DNA of 64,000 nucleotides from Bathynomus jamesi (GCA_023014485.1 JAJOZX010001080.1:124001-188000); one strand, 5' to 3'. Shown: positions 10,232-21,035, counted from the stretch's first letter. The notes: generated from the sequence alone by a model not told the origin. Translations and numbers: made by a program.

Positions 10232-10578
10232 AGTTCCATGCCAATGTGCCACTATATTTATTACGTAACATTTTAAGGGTATATTCCTTTAGTACCGACA
10301 GTAAGCTAAATGGTTACAAAATTGTAGGTTTTTTGTCAAATAGATTCGATATTAAAGTTTCAAGAGTGATATAAACTTTCGTGTATGATACACTGACTGA
10401 AGGCACCTATACCCCTTCCCCTCCTACACGGCGTTCCAGTCCCCAAACCCCCTAGACACCATTTTCCGGAAGGTGGGAGGTGGCATTTAGTTCCGGGAGA
10501 CTCTATTTATAAGACCCGTTAAAACATGACCAAGGAAAGTGCGAAACCTTTTATTTATTAATACAATACTGCAGTTAA

Positions 10579-10616
<38 letters not shown>

Positions 10617-11200
10617 TTCGCACGAAAGGAAATTAAAATTTCGAAAAAATGTTAAATTTTGGAAAATTCTTATTTTTGGCGAATTTTTTTCCCGCAGCTG
10701 TGTACTGTGGAGCTATATATAGATATGTATAGGATGTCGCATAAGATATTGTACCGAATATCAAACAATATCGCATAGGTCCGTAGGATTGCCCAAATGG
10801 TCGATCGCGAAACATTTTTGCAGTCGATCGCGGGGCAGAAATGGACATTGCCCCTAAAGTTCCATAACTGTAGAAAATAACCCTAAAAAGGTGATAAAAA
10901 GTGCACGTTACAATTCATAATTCATAACTAATTGTCAAAACCTAATTTCTTATCGAAATTTTAAAAATTTCTCCTTTAGTAAAGTCCATTTGTCCATTTT
11001 TAAGATTTAGTCCAAAATAATGACATTGGAGATGAGTGTAAAGTATAGAAGTGGGGAGAGATGGGGATGGAATGGGAGGGGTGGTAGGAGGTAGTTGAGA
11101 GGTATATCACTTTCCAAGGACAAAGTTTAAGAGTTGAGTTCGCCCCAAAAAGGTTGGAGAGCCCTGGTCATAGGATATCGTAAAGAATACCATGTAGATA
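10232..11200. other. no gene recognised; ATT microsatellite
   Basis: Contains an (ATT)n tract at about 10580-10616 and short inverted phrases around 10760-10830 (TCGATCGCGAAACA / AGTCGATCGCGGGG). No supported gene. Confidence 0.5.
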
Positions 11201-11202
11201 TC

Positions 11203-11285
11203 GCCTACGCTATTGGTTCGGGTCCCACGTAAAACTGTAGGTCCCCTCCGTCATATGACCTTAGCTGTTGCGAAGGAGGTTAACC
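11203..11285 (+). mobile_element. SINE 3' tail fragment (shared-tail family)
   Basis: Reads GGTTCGGGTCCCACGTAAAA followed by CTGTAGGTCCCCTCCGTCAT and GCGAAGGAGGTTAACC. The same tail closes the SINE copies at 13125, 13826, 17464, 38951 and 45371. No head is recognisable here. Confidence 0.65.
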
Positions 11286-11449
11286 AATCCCCATCGTTAC
11301 TTACTGTATAACATATATATAGCGTAGATATCTCATTTGATAGAATTTAGAAGCTGTGATTAAAATATAATATTCACTAATTAAAAAGTCGGGTATTTAA
11401 ATACCTCGCTTGTTTAATGTATTTACTCTCGATGAACTGCATAACTGTA

Positions 11450-11637
11450 CAGTCGATTGCAAAAGTTGGGAGGGATGTACTGCGCTATACCTACACCTTA
11501 CGACCCAGTTTGTATCAGACTTTTGCAATCGATAATACAATCAGTCCAAAAAGTCCTAGCGTGATAATTCGTGTTTCCTACTAATATTTATTAGTAAGAA
11601 ACCTGACGTTTCATCACGGGTCTTTTTCGATCGACTG
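11450..11637. mobile_element. 188-bp MITE with TA flanks
   Basis: Ends are CAGTCGATTGCAAAAGT on the left and the inverted GTCTTTTTCGATCGACTG on the right, each flanked by TA. An inner copy, ACTTTTGCAATCGATA, lies at about 11518. No coding capacity. Tc1/mariner-type by TA duplication. Confidence 0.65.
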
Positions 11638-12599
11638 TACGCAAATAGTGACTCGTGAAACAAGGCGATGTCAGTCTTTACTAATAGTATCATCCCACTC
11701 AAATCCCCTTCATTCCGCGCAATTCACATCCACAACTTTCACACTTTGGTCCTGGTTAGGTTAATAAATATTAACCCTTGTCATTTGTCACCTTTACTGC
11801 GAATAAGTGTGACATTGTTTCTCAAATAAAGAGAAACTCTCTTTGCATAAAGTGAGAAATTCACATTTGAAATTCTCATTGATGATACTGAGAAAAACGA
11901 CGAGTGAGCAGCAATCTTTACTGACGTGTCCTTTCTTTGAGAGAAACTGGATTTGGAAATGGTTCCATGGCTTGTCACTCCTTATTTATTGTGTATTTTC
12001 TGTTTGTGCGCGTGTAATTTGGCGTAAGTGAGGTAGTGTGTGTATGATAGTTCACAGATATGGTGGGAGAAAATTATTTTGTGGGGTAACGGTTTTTGTA
12101 CCTCGGAACATTACAATTTTTTTTTTTTTTTTGAAGGGGAACATTGTCAGTCCTGATTAGGTAAATTTAGGTTACATTAGCTAGTACCTAACTTTTTAGT
12201 GACTTAACACAAACGAACACTTTTCAGTTGCGTCAGGGACACTCGTTACGGCCTTCTCGGTTCGATGGCACTAAAGTTAGGTTAGGTTAGGACGTTAACT
12301 AGTTCTTTAAGAAATATTTGAGTCTGTACTCTGTACCTCGCCTATGCGGAGACACGTATGCGCGCGCGTGAGTCGAAGCAAAAATTTTATTCGAATTCTT
12401 GAAACACATCTTGAGATGAGCGAAACTCTAGCACAGAAATTTAAAGCATTTTATAGTATTAGATTCAACCCTCGACCCTCACTCCGATTTCTTTTATTTT
12501 GAGGGTAAACGATGCCAAACTGAAAAATTTCTACTTGACCTAAACTGAAAATATTTTTTATTGAATGAATTGCAGAGTTAAGAGGAAGAGATTGTCTTA
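11638..12599. other. nothing recognised
   Basis: No supported gene or element. It holds one AAAGTTAGGTTAGGTTAGG tract near 12273-12291. Confidence 0.5.

Positions 12600-12641
<42 letters not shown>
12600..12641. repeat. (CT)n microsatellite
   Basis: CT tract of about 42 bp directly left of a MITE. Confidence 0.97.
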
Positions 12642-12642
<1 letters not shown>

Positions 12643-12646
12643 AGGA

Positions 12647-12810
12647 AGGCCGACGCCCACAGAATGGTCTTGCGACTCACGAATCTGGGGAATCGCGTCG
12701 CGGTCGCTGCAGTATGCGGGGCTCCCATTCTGTCAATGTAAAATCACACGCGACTCGAATCGTCACGACCCAAGTCGTCAGTCGCGAGACGATCCTGTGG
12801 GCGTCGGCCT
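12647..12810. mobile_element. 164-bp MITE with 16-bp inverted repeats
   Basis: AGGCCGACGCCCACAG at the left and its exact reverse complement at the right. The interior is unusually GC-rich (TCGCGTCGCGGTCGCTGC). Target duplication is not clear, so superfamily is open (P-like or hAT-like are possible). Confidence 0.7.
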
Positions 12811-13124
12811 AAATGTCACTGATATTTTTTTCTGTGTACGCAAGAAATTCTCCAACACGATGCGAGAGGATTACAGAAATTGTTAAAAATGTAAAATTTT
12901 CTCTTAGAAATTGGTGGTGAAAATTATAATTTTTAAAAAATGGGGTTCTGTCGGTTGGTTAAGTGAGGAAAATTGTGATGTAATAAGTTTAATTATGTTG
13001 TTGTTAATATCTTTAGTTGTTTTAATGTGACCCTACATGGGCATGGTTCAAAAATTATGAATTGAAGTTGACCCAACGTGGACACGATTCAAAGATGGTC
13101 ATGTAGGGTTCGAAATAGGGGCAT
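12811..13124. other. nothing recognised
   Basis: Short direct repeat: TGACCCTACATGGGCATGGTTC near 13026 and TTGACCCAACGTGGACACGA near 13068. Otherwise unremarkable. Confidence 0.4.
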
Positions 13125-13318
13125 TTAACCTTCTTCGTAAAATAGTTATATGGCCGAGGGGACCTACAGTTTTACGTGGAATTTGAACCACTACCCTACC
13201 AGAGAAGCACTTTAATCACTGATATTTGAAGTTTGAGCTGAGACTCAGTCCCAGGACCTTCAGATTAACGGCCCGGTGCTCTATAGTAAGCCGCAAGGCT
13301 ACACTGGCGGATAGGGGG
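13125..13318 (-). mobile_element. tRNA-headed SINE with shared tail
   Basis: Minus-strand reading: GTAGCCTTGCGGCTTA, then an anticodon-arm-like GGGCCGTTAATCTGAAGG and a decayed B box GGTCCTGGGACTGAG, then the common tail CCACGTAAAACTGTAGGTCC and GAAGAAGGTT. The head therefore looks tRNA-derived, while the tail is the one also carried by 5S-headed copies. Pol III origin is inferred from the boxes. Confidence 0.6.
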
Positions 13319-13552
13319 TGGGTTCAAAAGAAAATGGGAATTAGGCCTACGAGGAACTCGTGGGAAACTATCCAAAATTATGAACAAGTCTCTAATAATG
13401 AATAAAATAGTTCGGCGTTACCCAGAGTACAGCAGCGCTGTGATCAACCTCCATTGTTGCCCTACCCCACCCACCCAATAAGAAAAATATAAAAAGTGAA
13501 CTTTCCCTCTGCACTGCACGAATTTCACTTAAACCTTCTTTTCAGTAGTAGG

Positions 13553-13824
13553 TCCGTGGTTCCCAATTTTTTCTGGTTTAAGGCACCCCACTGCCATCTG
13601 TTCTTTTTTTTATGGCACTCCGAACGATTTTAGTCTTCCGCTATTCAGTATCCAGTCCGCACCCTTCTCCCACAACCCCCAATACCACACGACTTCAAAC
13701 TGAATATGTTGTTTTTACATGGACGTAATAAATCCTGATTTTTTTTTTTTCTATTCGGTAACATCAATTTTCAAATTTTTTTTTTCATGAAATTTCGTGG
13801 TACGCCTGTTTGGGAAAAAGTGTG
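13553..13824. mobile_element. hAT-like MITE (candidate)
   Basis: Left end CCGTGGTTCCCAATTTTTTC followed by GGCACCCC, and right end ATTTCGTGGTACGCCTGTTT then GGGAAAAAGTG, follow the TTCCCAA...GGCACC style of hAT MITE ends. Inverted-repeat match is imperfect and no 8-bp duplication was confirmed. Confidence 0.4.
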
Positions 13825-13825
13825 T

Positions 13826-14008
13826 TTTAGCATCGGGGTGTTTATCCGAATGCCCTGAGCTCGATTCTCGACTCTAACTTCAGATTTCAGAGATTAATGT
13901 CCCTTTCTGGGTTTGTCGTGGTGGGGTTGGGGCTTGGACCTCGCGTAAAGCTGTAGGTCCCTTCCGTCATACGCCTTTTGGAGATGTTACGATGGAGGTT
14001 AAACGTCA
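13826..14008 (+). mobile_element. SINE with tRNA-like head and shared tail
   Basis: AGCTCGATTCTCGACTC is a B-box-like sequence. It is followed by CGCGTAAAGCTGTAGGTCCC and GATGGAGGTTAAAC, the common tail of this SINE group. Plus orientation. 5' limit uncertain. Confidence 0.55.
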
Positions 14009-14162
14009 AACATTATTATAATATGTATCAAGATGCAAATCGTTATCTCAACAAAGGCAGTGTCCGACTGAGGCAAGGGTATAGGCCTACTGTAGAAGGC
14101 ATGAGCGAAATATACGTTGTTTGACGGAACATCAGATAACTAACGTAACAACGGTGTTTTGT

Positions 14163-14163
<1 letters not shown>

Positions 14164-14204
<41 letters not shown>
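14164..14204. repeat. (CA)n microsatellite
   Basis: CA tract of about 40 bp. Confidence 0.97.
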
Positions 14205-14206
<2 letters not shown>

Positions 14207-14276
14207 GAAGAAAATGTACTGCGGACATAACTGTATATTAAGCCCTCCTAGGCCTAATATATAGGCTAACTATATA

Positions 14277-15180
14277 CAGGGCGTCCCAAAAAAATGTATA
14301 CACACTTTAAATACTTATAAAGGCAGTGTTTATTAAAATACATTTCATTTTCAAAATGTAATAGAATCTACAGACATTATTTAATTGTTTTGTCAACGCC
14401 TGTTTTCAAACTGACGTCCGTTCTGGTCCAGGCACTGCTGATAACGCGAAGCAATGGAATCGCAAACATCACGAAACATTTCGTTTGGTATTTGTGTGCA
14501 TTCTCGTTCAATGGCTGCTCTCAATTCAGCGACTGTTGCAGGTTTTATAGCGTAGACTTTGTCTTTTAAGTATCCCCATAAAAAAGTCTAGTGGTGTGAG
14601 GTCTGGTGAACGCGGAGGGTATTCTACGAAACCCCTTCGTCCAATCCACATCCACATCGTGCCAAGTACCACTCGCAATACTCCACTCTTCGGTCCGGAT
14701 CATCTTCATTAATAGCATGGACTAATCTTGGAATGTAACTTTTGCATTGACAGCGCTTCAAAATGCGTTGGACAGACGATTCTGAAATTCCTACCTCACG
14801 ACTCGCTTGCCGCACAGATTTTCTTGGACTTTGGTGATACGTTTCCAGTACTCTTTCTTGCTTTGTGGGGCTTGTCGATGTCCGTGGTCTTCCGGAACGC
14901 TTCTTGTGGACATTCTGAACAGTTCCATCGGCTTCAAACTTATCTCTAATTCGAGTGATGGTAAGTCGCGTTGGTGGATCTGTTTGAAACTCCCTCCTAA
15001 ACTGTCTTTGCACTTCAACTGCGTTTTCACACTTCCAGTAGCATTTTAGAATGAATTTCCTTTGTTCAAAGCTTAGTCTGACTGCCATTATTAATTCTAA
15101 TGGGTTTAACTTGGAAAGAAAGAAACATCAATTGAGCTATCAGCTGTTAAAGTGTGTATACATTTTTTTGGGACGCCCTG
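14277..15180 (-). mobile_element. mariner with internal deletion, TA flanks
   Basis: Inverted repeats start CAGGGCGTCCCAAAAAAATG and match about 30 bp. TA flanks both ends. The coding strand is minus. It holds an N-terminal DNA-binding half fused to a C-terminal end; see the pseudogene entry. Confidence 0.9.
14393..15088 (-). pseudogene. mariner transposase, central catalytic part deleted
   Basis: Frame open at 14624-15088 (154 codons). It has a helix-turn-helix of the mariner/DUF4817 type ([18 protein letters not shown], then [15 protein letters not shown]) and a second HTH ([20 protein letters not shown]). At about residue 145 the sequence jumps into the C-terminal block, read in another frame: [20 protein letters not shown] then DFF. 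A second frame change follows, then LRAAIERECTQIPNEMF and a stop near 14393. The first two catalytic aspartates are absent, so it is inactive. The [10 protein letters not shown] block and flanking WIGRRG match the remnants at 1350, 44566 and 53619. Confidence 0.85.
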
Positions 15181-15182
15181 TA

Positions 15183-15955
15183 TTAAGCTCTCCTAGGAAG
15201 AAGTGGCTAAGCGACAGAAGTAAAAAAAACGCCATAAAACAGAGTTAAACGTTGTACCAATTTGAAAATACCGGGTGTCCGAGAATTATCTGTACACTTT
15301 TCGGCTGTTATTAAAAGTCAACCATGAAGTGTAGAAATTCCAGTGTTGTCCCATTTTACAGAGAATCTCATTAAGTTTTTTCTGATACCAAGTTTTGACA
15401 AGTTTTTTAGAAATTCCAGTGTGTCCGAAAATTATCTGTACAATTTCATCTTTTAATAAAATTCTTGATAACACACGTAAAATTCTTAAACAAGATTATT
15501 TAGAATCTGTATTTTCAAAAGTTTCTTTTATTAAAGTAACGTTGTTACAAACATTCGATATGTGCACCATCAGTGATTCGCAAAACATCCAATCGATAAT
15601 CCAAATGTTGCCATGTACGCTGCAGCATATCCACATCAATTCGCTCAATAAATAGCAGCTGTGATTCTTGCTTTTAAATCATCAATGTCTGTCACCCGCG
15701 TACAAAAAACAAAAACTTGTCAAAACTTGTTATCAGCAAAAACTTAATGAGTTTCTCTGTAAAATGGGACAACACTGGAATTTCTACACTTCATGGTTGA
15801 CTTTTAATAACAGCCAAAAATTGTACAGATAATTCTCGGACACCCGGTATTACTTCTGAACTTTAGGTAGGTCACTTTCAAATTTTGTTCAACTTTAACT
15901 TCGTTTTCTGGTGTTTTTTACTTTTGTCGCTTAGCCACTTCCTAGGAGGGTCTCA
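15183..15955. mobile_element. palindromic MITE interrupted by a mariner (partner at 22271-22492)
   Basis: Outer arms are inverted copies: CTCTCCTAGGAAGAAGTGGC on the left and the reverse complement at 15925-15955. The intact relative at 22271-22492 lacks the 577-bp interior insertion. So this MITE was the older insertion and the mariner at 15271-15847 landed in it. Confidence 0.75.
15271..15847 (-). mobile_element. hairpin mariner derivative, copy 1
   Basis: Terminal CCGGGTGTCCGAGAATTATC at both ends with TA flanks. Arms of about 145 bp are inverted copies of one transposon end. A third, truncated end (GTGTCCGAAAATTATCTGTA) lies inside at about 15421. The interior (minus, about 15545-15703) encodes a decayed transposase C-terminus (TDIDDLKARITAAIE) with a 4-bp frameshift near AATAAATAGC. 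The copy at 31467-32037 is the same unit in the other orientation. Confidence 0.85.
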
Positions 15956-15961
15956 TATGTA

Positions 15962-16338
15962 CAGGGTGTCCACAATGTCTTGTCACCCCAGTAAAACACT
16001 AAGTGATTTTCGGTTTTCTTTCAGACCCATTTATCACGTAATGGCCTGCCAGTTCTTTGTTGAGATGGGAAAAGAGACTGTTCACAACAGGAACTGTAAA
16101 ACATAAACCGAGTCCTTTTTGGAGGAGCTGCACCACTGAATCGATGCTGGAAGTCTGCACGAATATTTTCAATGGTTTTGCCATTACGTGGTCGCTCATG
16201 GACCGACGACAGGTACTAGCCAATATGCGTTGTTCAATCGTATAGTTGCTCCTATCACACATTTCAAATGGATCTAAAAGAAAACCGAAACTCAGTTAGC
16301 ATTTTACTGGGATGACGAGACATTGTGTGGACACCCTG
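15962..16338 (-). mobile_element. mariner MITE with TA flanks
   Basis: Ends CAGGGTGTCCACAATGTCTT and the inverted GAGACATTGTGTGGACACCC; CCAGTAAAA and CTTTCAG/TTTTCGG phrases continue the inverted match. A minus-strand stretch at 15999-16262 reads MCDRSNYTIEQRILAS, similar to the start of mariner-like DNA-binding domains. The rest is not recognisable. Confidence 0.75.
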
Positions 16339-16745
16339 TAGTTATACTGTCCATCCGTTATCGACACCAATCCACACAAAGTGAAAGAAACCTAGAATTT
16401 ACAACAATCTTATCGAAAGTCTGTTAATATATTCAACAGTTACGTCCAGCAGTCTACCTGAATTCCAATCACTGATTCTCTCGTTTTCACGGACACCTCG
16501 TTTGATTTCACTGATTTCTTAATTAAATTACTGATCAATGATGATAATGATCAAAATTTGATTGAAGTTGTCTAAATTTGGATCAATTCTAAGGGTAATA
16601 ATATTTGGTCAATATTGTGGACAGGTCAATATTGTAGAATACGATTTAGGGGTTGATTTATGAAGTTCAGTTCTTGCAAATTATTGTAGTTTTGGGGAAA
16701 AAAGTTCGCCTAGAATTTTTTTAAGGCAATAAAAATTACTAATTA
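16339..16745. other. nothing recognised
   Basis: AT-rich; a short doublet GGTCAATATTGTGGACAGGT/CAATATTG at 16609-16635. Confidence 0.4.
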
Positions 16746-17284
16746 CTGCAAAGGTGTGCAAAGTAACGAAATTTGTTACTGACGTTAAAGTACAAGTAAT
16801 TTGACAAAACTTTACTTGAGTTGAAGTACAATTCGTGACTCGTACTTAAGAAAGAATAAAATGTATCGTGTTAAAGTATACTCAAGTAGTAAAAGTAAAA
16901 AAGTACTAGCATCTGAAACATAACATTGACAATCATTACCTTATAACAACGATAGGTTATATATTCATTAGGGAATGAAATAAATAAATACAGATTTGGT
17001 CGACAAACTTTGGTTCTCAAAGGCGCGTGATTGGCTGCGTTAAATTCCCGCACTGTCTGCCTCCTCAGATTGGTTGATTTAATTGTGAACATTACCGAAA
17101 CGTTTTGGAAAAGTACTTTGTACTTTACAGATATCGGTAAAAATGTACTTAGGTTAAAGTACAATATTTTCTCTTGAAATTTACTTTAAAGTAAAAAAGT
17201 ATTTTAAAATAATTGTACTTTCTAGAAAGTGGATCCTGAAAAATGTGACTCTAGTGCAGTTACTTTACTACTGGCACAGCTCTT
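16746..17284. mobile_element. hAT-like nonautonomous element with AAAGTAC sub-repeats
   Basis: Left end GGTGTGCAAAGTAACG, right end (inverted) GCTGTGCCAGTAGTAAAGTAA. Both flanks carry dense copies of AAAGTAC/GTACTT in either orientation, a layout typical of hAT elements with subterminal transposase-binding repeats. Flanks CTAATTAC and CTAATTAG could be an 8-bp target duplication with one change. Confidence 0.55.
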
Positions 17285-17463
17285 CTAATTAGTTAGGAGT
17301 AGGTTTTTGTTTCAAGATTTAATTTGTCACTAACAAGAATAGCATACCCGAAGAAAATTTTACCAGTTAGTAATTTTTTATTTTTAGAAATATCGGCTTT
17401 TAGGCGATTTTTTTTTTCCGAAATTTTATCTCTTGTGTGTGTTTGGGGGGGGGGGGGTATTGA

Positions 17464-17665
17464 TAATCTCCTTCGTAACGGCAAAGAATGTCATGACGAA
17501 CGGGACCTACAGTTTTATCTAAGACTCGAATCATCTACGGGTCATTACATCATCTGAACACGGAGGACACAATCACCCATCCAACCTCTGAATAGACCAA
17601 ATGTCGCTTAACTTCGCTGATTTAATGGAAAGCAGTGTTACGACGTGGCCACATTCGAGGTCAGC
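17464..17665 (-). mobile_element. 5S rRNA-derived SINE, copy A
   Basis: Minus-strand reading begins GTGGCCACGTCGTAACAC and continues ATCAGCGAAGTTAAGCGACA and GGTTGGATGGGTGA. These correspond to the 5S rRNA internal promoter region (AGTTAAGC...GGATGGGTGAC). A B-box-like GATTCGAGTC and the common tail CTGTAGGTCCC...GAAGGAG follow. This copy preserves the GGATGGGTGA box best. Confidence 0.75.
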
Positions 17666-18120
17666 GAGAATTCCTGTTAATGATAATAAACTCGGTCAAT
17701 TATATCTGTCCTTTCAAGAGCGTAATCTGGTCGAATCGTTGGGTGTAACACCATGGGAGGTTAAAGGAATTCTCGCTTCGCTTGGAAGTATATACGATTG
17801 TCTCGAAGAGGCTCTACTGGTGACAACATTTAAAGCAAAAGCGTATTAGAACTTGGCGCTCAGCGAGATGGCTGGCACTGAATTTGGCTCTCTAGTCTCC
17901 TTAAAATATAAATTTTTTTTTAGGTCCAGTGACGTCATACACAAGAATTGGATAAGACTTATTTTACGAACGAATTACACACAGCTCTAAGCATCAAGAA
18001 ATACGTACGTGTGTGTGTGTGTGTGTGTGTGTGTCGCTCAAAGAGTTTCACATAATAGTTGGCATAAAATTTCGTGTTGGTAGGAACTATATTACTTTGT
18101 TACTTTATGGGAGTTCGAAC
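17666..18120. other. nothing recognised; TG microsatellite at 18009-18034
   Basis: An open stretch at 17601-17849 overlaps the SINE and shows no protein family likeness. Confidence 0.4.
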
Positions 18121-18323
18121 GACGTTTCAGGATCGACCTGCCGACCCCTCTGCAGCATTCCGCCTCATTTGCGGGATTTGATGAAGGAGGGACTTGCTCT
18201 CTGATCTTCTGCCCTCGTAGCCAGCCACCCATGGCTGGTCAGGAACTCCACACAGGAATCTGTCCAGCTGGTTTTTGAAGTTATTCAGGTCGGTGTGCTG
18301 GAGGTTCCTCACTTCTTTTGGTA

Positions 18324-18389
<66 letters not shown>

Positions 18390-18480
18390 TTCCACGAGAA
18401 GTGGATGCGTTTTCGTTAATCTGCGACTCTCTTTTAAATAGTAAAAGTCTTTTTCGCGTTACCGTGGCAAATTTCTGCAT
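18115..18480 (-). pseudogene. LINE C-terminus and 3' end, split by a TA tract
   Basis: Minus-strand reading: LPKEVRNLQHTDLNNFKN, QLDRFLCGVPDQPW, then LLHQIPQMRRNAAEG and a 3' tail TCGTTCGAACTCCC. The same end occurs at 57240-57570 (minus) and, more decayed, at 32870-33220 (plus). A TA microsatellite at 18327-18387 lies exactly where the preceding coding sequence should be. Confidence 0.75.
18327..18387. repeat. (TA)n microsatellite
   Basis: TA tract of about 60 bp within LINE-derived sequence. Confidence 0.97.
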
Positions 18481-18514
18481 CATTCTGCTCGTGAACTTGC
18501 ATATATACTTAGTG

Positions 18515-18718
18515 CAGGGGTAGGGAACCTGCCGTCCGCGTGCATAATGTTGCCCGAGCCCTAGTTTTTAATTTGTCACGGACAGTTTGATTATTTACAG
18601 TCATACAGTGTCCCAGTCATATTGTGTCCCAAACTATTTTTAAAGCTGCAATTTGGCCGCTAGAGACTTGTTTTTAGTTGAAAATTGCCCGTCACACAAT
18701 AAAGGTTTCCCACTCCTG
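18515..18718. mobile_element. 204-bp hAT MITE with perfect 8-bp target duplication
   Basis: Ends CAGGGGTAGGGAACC and inverted GGTTTCCCACTCCTG. The 8-bp ACTTAGTG is present at 18507-18514 and again at 18719-18726. This is the hAT hallmark. No coding capacity. Confidence 0.88.
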
Positions 18719-18726
18719 ACTTAGTG

Positions 18727-19430
18727 TGTCATAGTAATTGTTTCGTGATGTTTATTGTGAAAAGGTGTCTGCGCATCTGACTGGTGGTATCTGGAACGTT
18801 ATTTAAAGGGACGAGAAATGGGCACCCCCATAGGCATTACCTTCCCCTCTTCCCACCCCAAGAATTTCTCCCGAGCAATAGTGAAAAATTGATCGGTATT
18901 GAATTTCGTACAAACATTGAATGCCCCTCAATTGTGAACCGCTATTTACCTTACAATAATGGCAGTAATCCGGATGAATACATCGATTTTTGGTATAAAA
19001 TTAAGTCCCTTCCAGATAACCCACAATATTCGCATTGCATATAATAATGGGGGACTTTATCTCGATGTGGAATCAGATTTTTTTTCTTGTAGAATTGAGT
19101 ACTATGTGCGAGTCCGCTAAATTAAGTATGTGATGTAGAATTTCTAGGTATAACTAGCAATACTTTAAAGTATGTGAGCGGTATGAAGGGAGGTACTACT
19201 AGATTGAGTGATCACAGTTTCGTTAATAATAATTTAAAGGAACGTATTGTCAGTGTTTATATTTTGCATGATTTCCTTCTCTAAGATCATAGACCATTGA
19301 AGCTAGTAAGTAATTGTATCAACTTAAATAAAATACGACATAATAACTCTTCAGGCAGAAATGAACGTGTCGACTGGTCTAAAGTTAATATTGAATAGAA
19401 TATAGGATAGGACAGTTTGACCCACAGTTT
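18727..19430. other. nothing recognised
   Basis: No supported gene. Ends at a 13-bp tandem repeat CACAGTTTGACCC (three units at about 19412-19447). Confidence 0.45.
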
Positions 19431-20300
19431 GACCCACAGTTTGACCCAGATACTTAAATTCTTGTACCTGTTCTATTGGTTCGTCTCTTATTTTGAAAGT
19501 AATATTAGGTGTTTGGTTTGAGCTTTTAGGATGAACTTGCGTAACCTTAGTTTTAGTAACATTAAAAGTAATGTCATGGTTCTGTAAATAGGATTCACAA
19601 ATTGAGATGATCCAGACCTTTCACTGAAGTGGTTATTAACACATCGGCATAAACGAAGTTATTTATCCTCGTGTCGTCTATACAGCATCCCACTCTTGCC
19701 TCATTAGGAGAAGCAATTAATCCATCAATATGTATTTAAACAGCAGAGGAGAGAATAAGGAACCTTGTCTAACTCCGCATGAGGAACCAAAACATTCAGA
19801 CACTGTCCATCTAACGGTAAAAGTTTGGTGTGTGTGTACCTAAATTTAAAAAAAATTAAAACATGATGGAACATTCCTGTCGTCTAATTTTTTAAAAAGA
19901 ATAGTGATTCACCCTATTATATGCTTTGCTTGTACCCAAAAAACAACTACAAATAGTTGAATTACTGACAGTATATCTAAATACACACTTCTTCAAAACA
20001 TAAATACACAGGTCACCTGAATGGAACCTTTTAAAACCAAACTGATTAGGAGACGTCCATAAATAATAATTTAGTCGTCGTAGCGAAAGTTTCTCGAGTA
20101 ATTTTTATAAGCAGGAGGAAACAAAGTGTTAATTATCGCTGGATAGAATGTCCCCATATTTATTTTTGACAAGGGGTGTGATATATACCCTCATAAACTC
20201 TGCAGGAATATAACTGTGAGCAAGTATGGCTGAGAACAGTAATGAGATATGAAGACTGATCACATCATTAATATGCGGCAAATAGAGCTGTAAATACTTT
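19431..20300 (-). pseudogene. heavily decayed LINE reverse transcriptase
   Basis: Minus-strand fragments, in changing frames and in the correct order: AHSYIPAEFMRVYITPLVKN, NQFGFKRFHSGDLCIYVLK, CFLGTSKAYNRVNHYS, SCGVRQGSLFSPLLF, IDGLIASPNEARVGCCI, NFVYADVLIT (catalytic box, one D lost), HDITFNVTKTKVTQVHPKS. These are RT palm and connection motifs of a non-LTR element. Many indels and stops. The clade is not determined. Confidence 0.75.
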
Positions 20301-20873
20301 GTATAAAATCAAAACGTGTGCTCGAGGTTTTGTGACGATACAAAGTAGTTGATGTAAGATTACAAATATGGGGCCTATTATGTTATTTTATACAACGATG
20401 CCCTCTAGTATACGATTTCTGCGTGTGCATAACGTAATTGTAGAGAGAGTTTATATATTATCCTCTTTTCTGTAAAATTTCCTTAGTTACTTTTCCCGGA
20501 TCAAGGTATTCAACCTTTTTCCGTACCCGCCTCTGGCGGAGAGCCTTATGCTTTTCTTTCCAGTTTTCTACTGCTGCTAGAATAATTTAAAGCGAACTAC
20601 TTTAATAACAGGAACCTCCAAGAGTAGACCGAAAGGTCTTTGAGGCTCTCTCTCTCTCTCTCTCTCTCTCAAATTTATGACATTTGGATCAAAAGGCTAC
20701 GGAACAATTTGTTTTTGAACTCCCTCGGTTTCATTTTGGTTCAATTTCCTCGAGAGAGTAGAATGCACAACACTAATTAATCTTCAAATGAATGCGAGAG
20801 CTTCAAGGTAGATACCCTGATAGATAGACTAATAGATAGAGATGTGGAGGGGCGATAAACTGAAAATATGTCG
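20301..20873. other. nothing recognised; CT microsatellite at 20647-20670
   Basis: No supported gene or element in this stretch. Confidence 0.45.
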
Positions 20874-20965
20874 GTCAAAATCCGAAATCAGTCAATACGG
20901 GTAATGACTGATCAATATGCATATTGACCAGTCATTGCCTGTATTGACTTATTTCAGATTTTGAC
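20874..20965. repeat. 92-bp palindrome
   Basis: GTCAAAATCCGAAATCAGTC at the left pairs, with few mismatches, with GACTTATTTCAGATTTTGAC at the right, centred on AATATGCATATT. It could form a stem of about 45 bp. It is probably a small foldback MITE; GGTTAGG and a TA tract follow. Confidence 0.75.
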
Positions 20966-20976
20966 TGCTAGGTTAG

Positions 20977-20979
<3 letters not shown>

Positions 20980-21017
<38 letters not shown>
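20980..21017. repeat. (TA)n microsatellite
   Basis: TA tract between two palindromic elements. Confidence 0.95.
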
Positions 21018-21021
<4 letters not shown>

Positions 21022-21035
21022 TATACCGGCGCTTA

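Noticed and set aside
17601..17849. 82-codon open frame
   Set aside because: Overlaps the head of a 5S-derived SINE on the other strand and has no family likeness.
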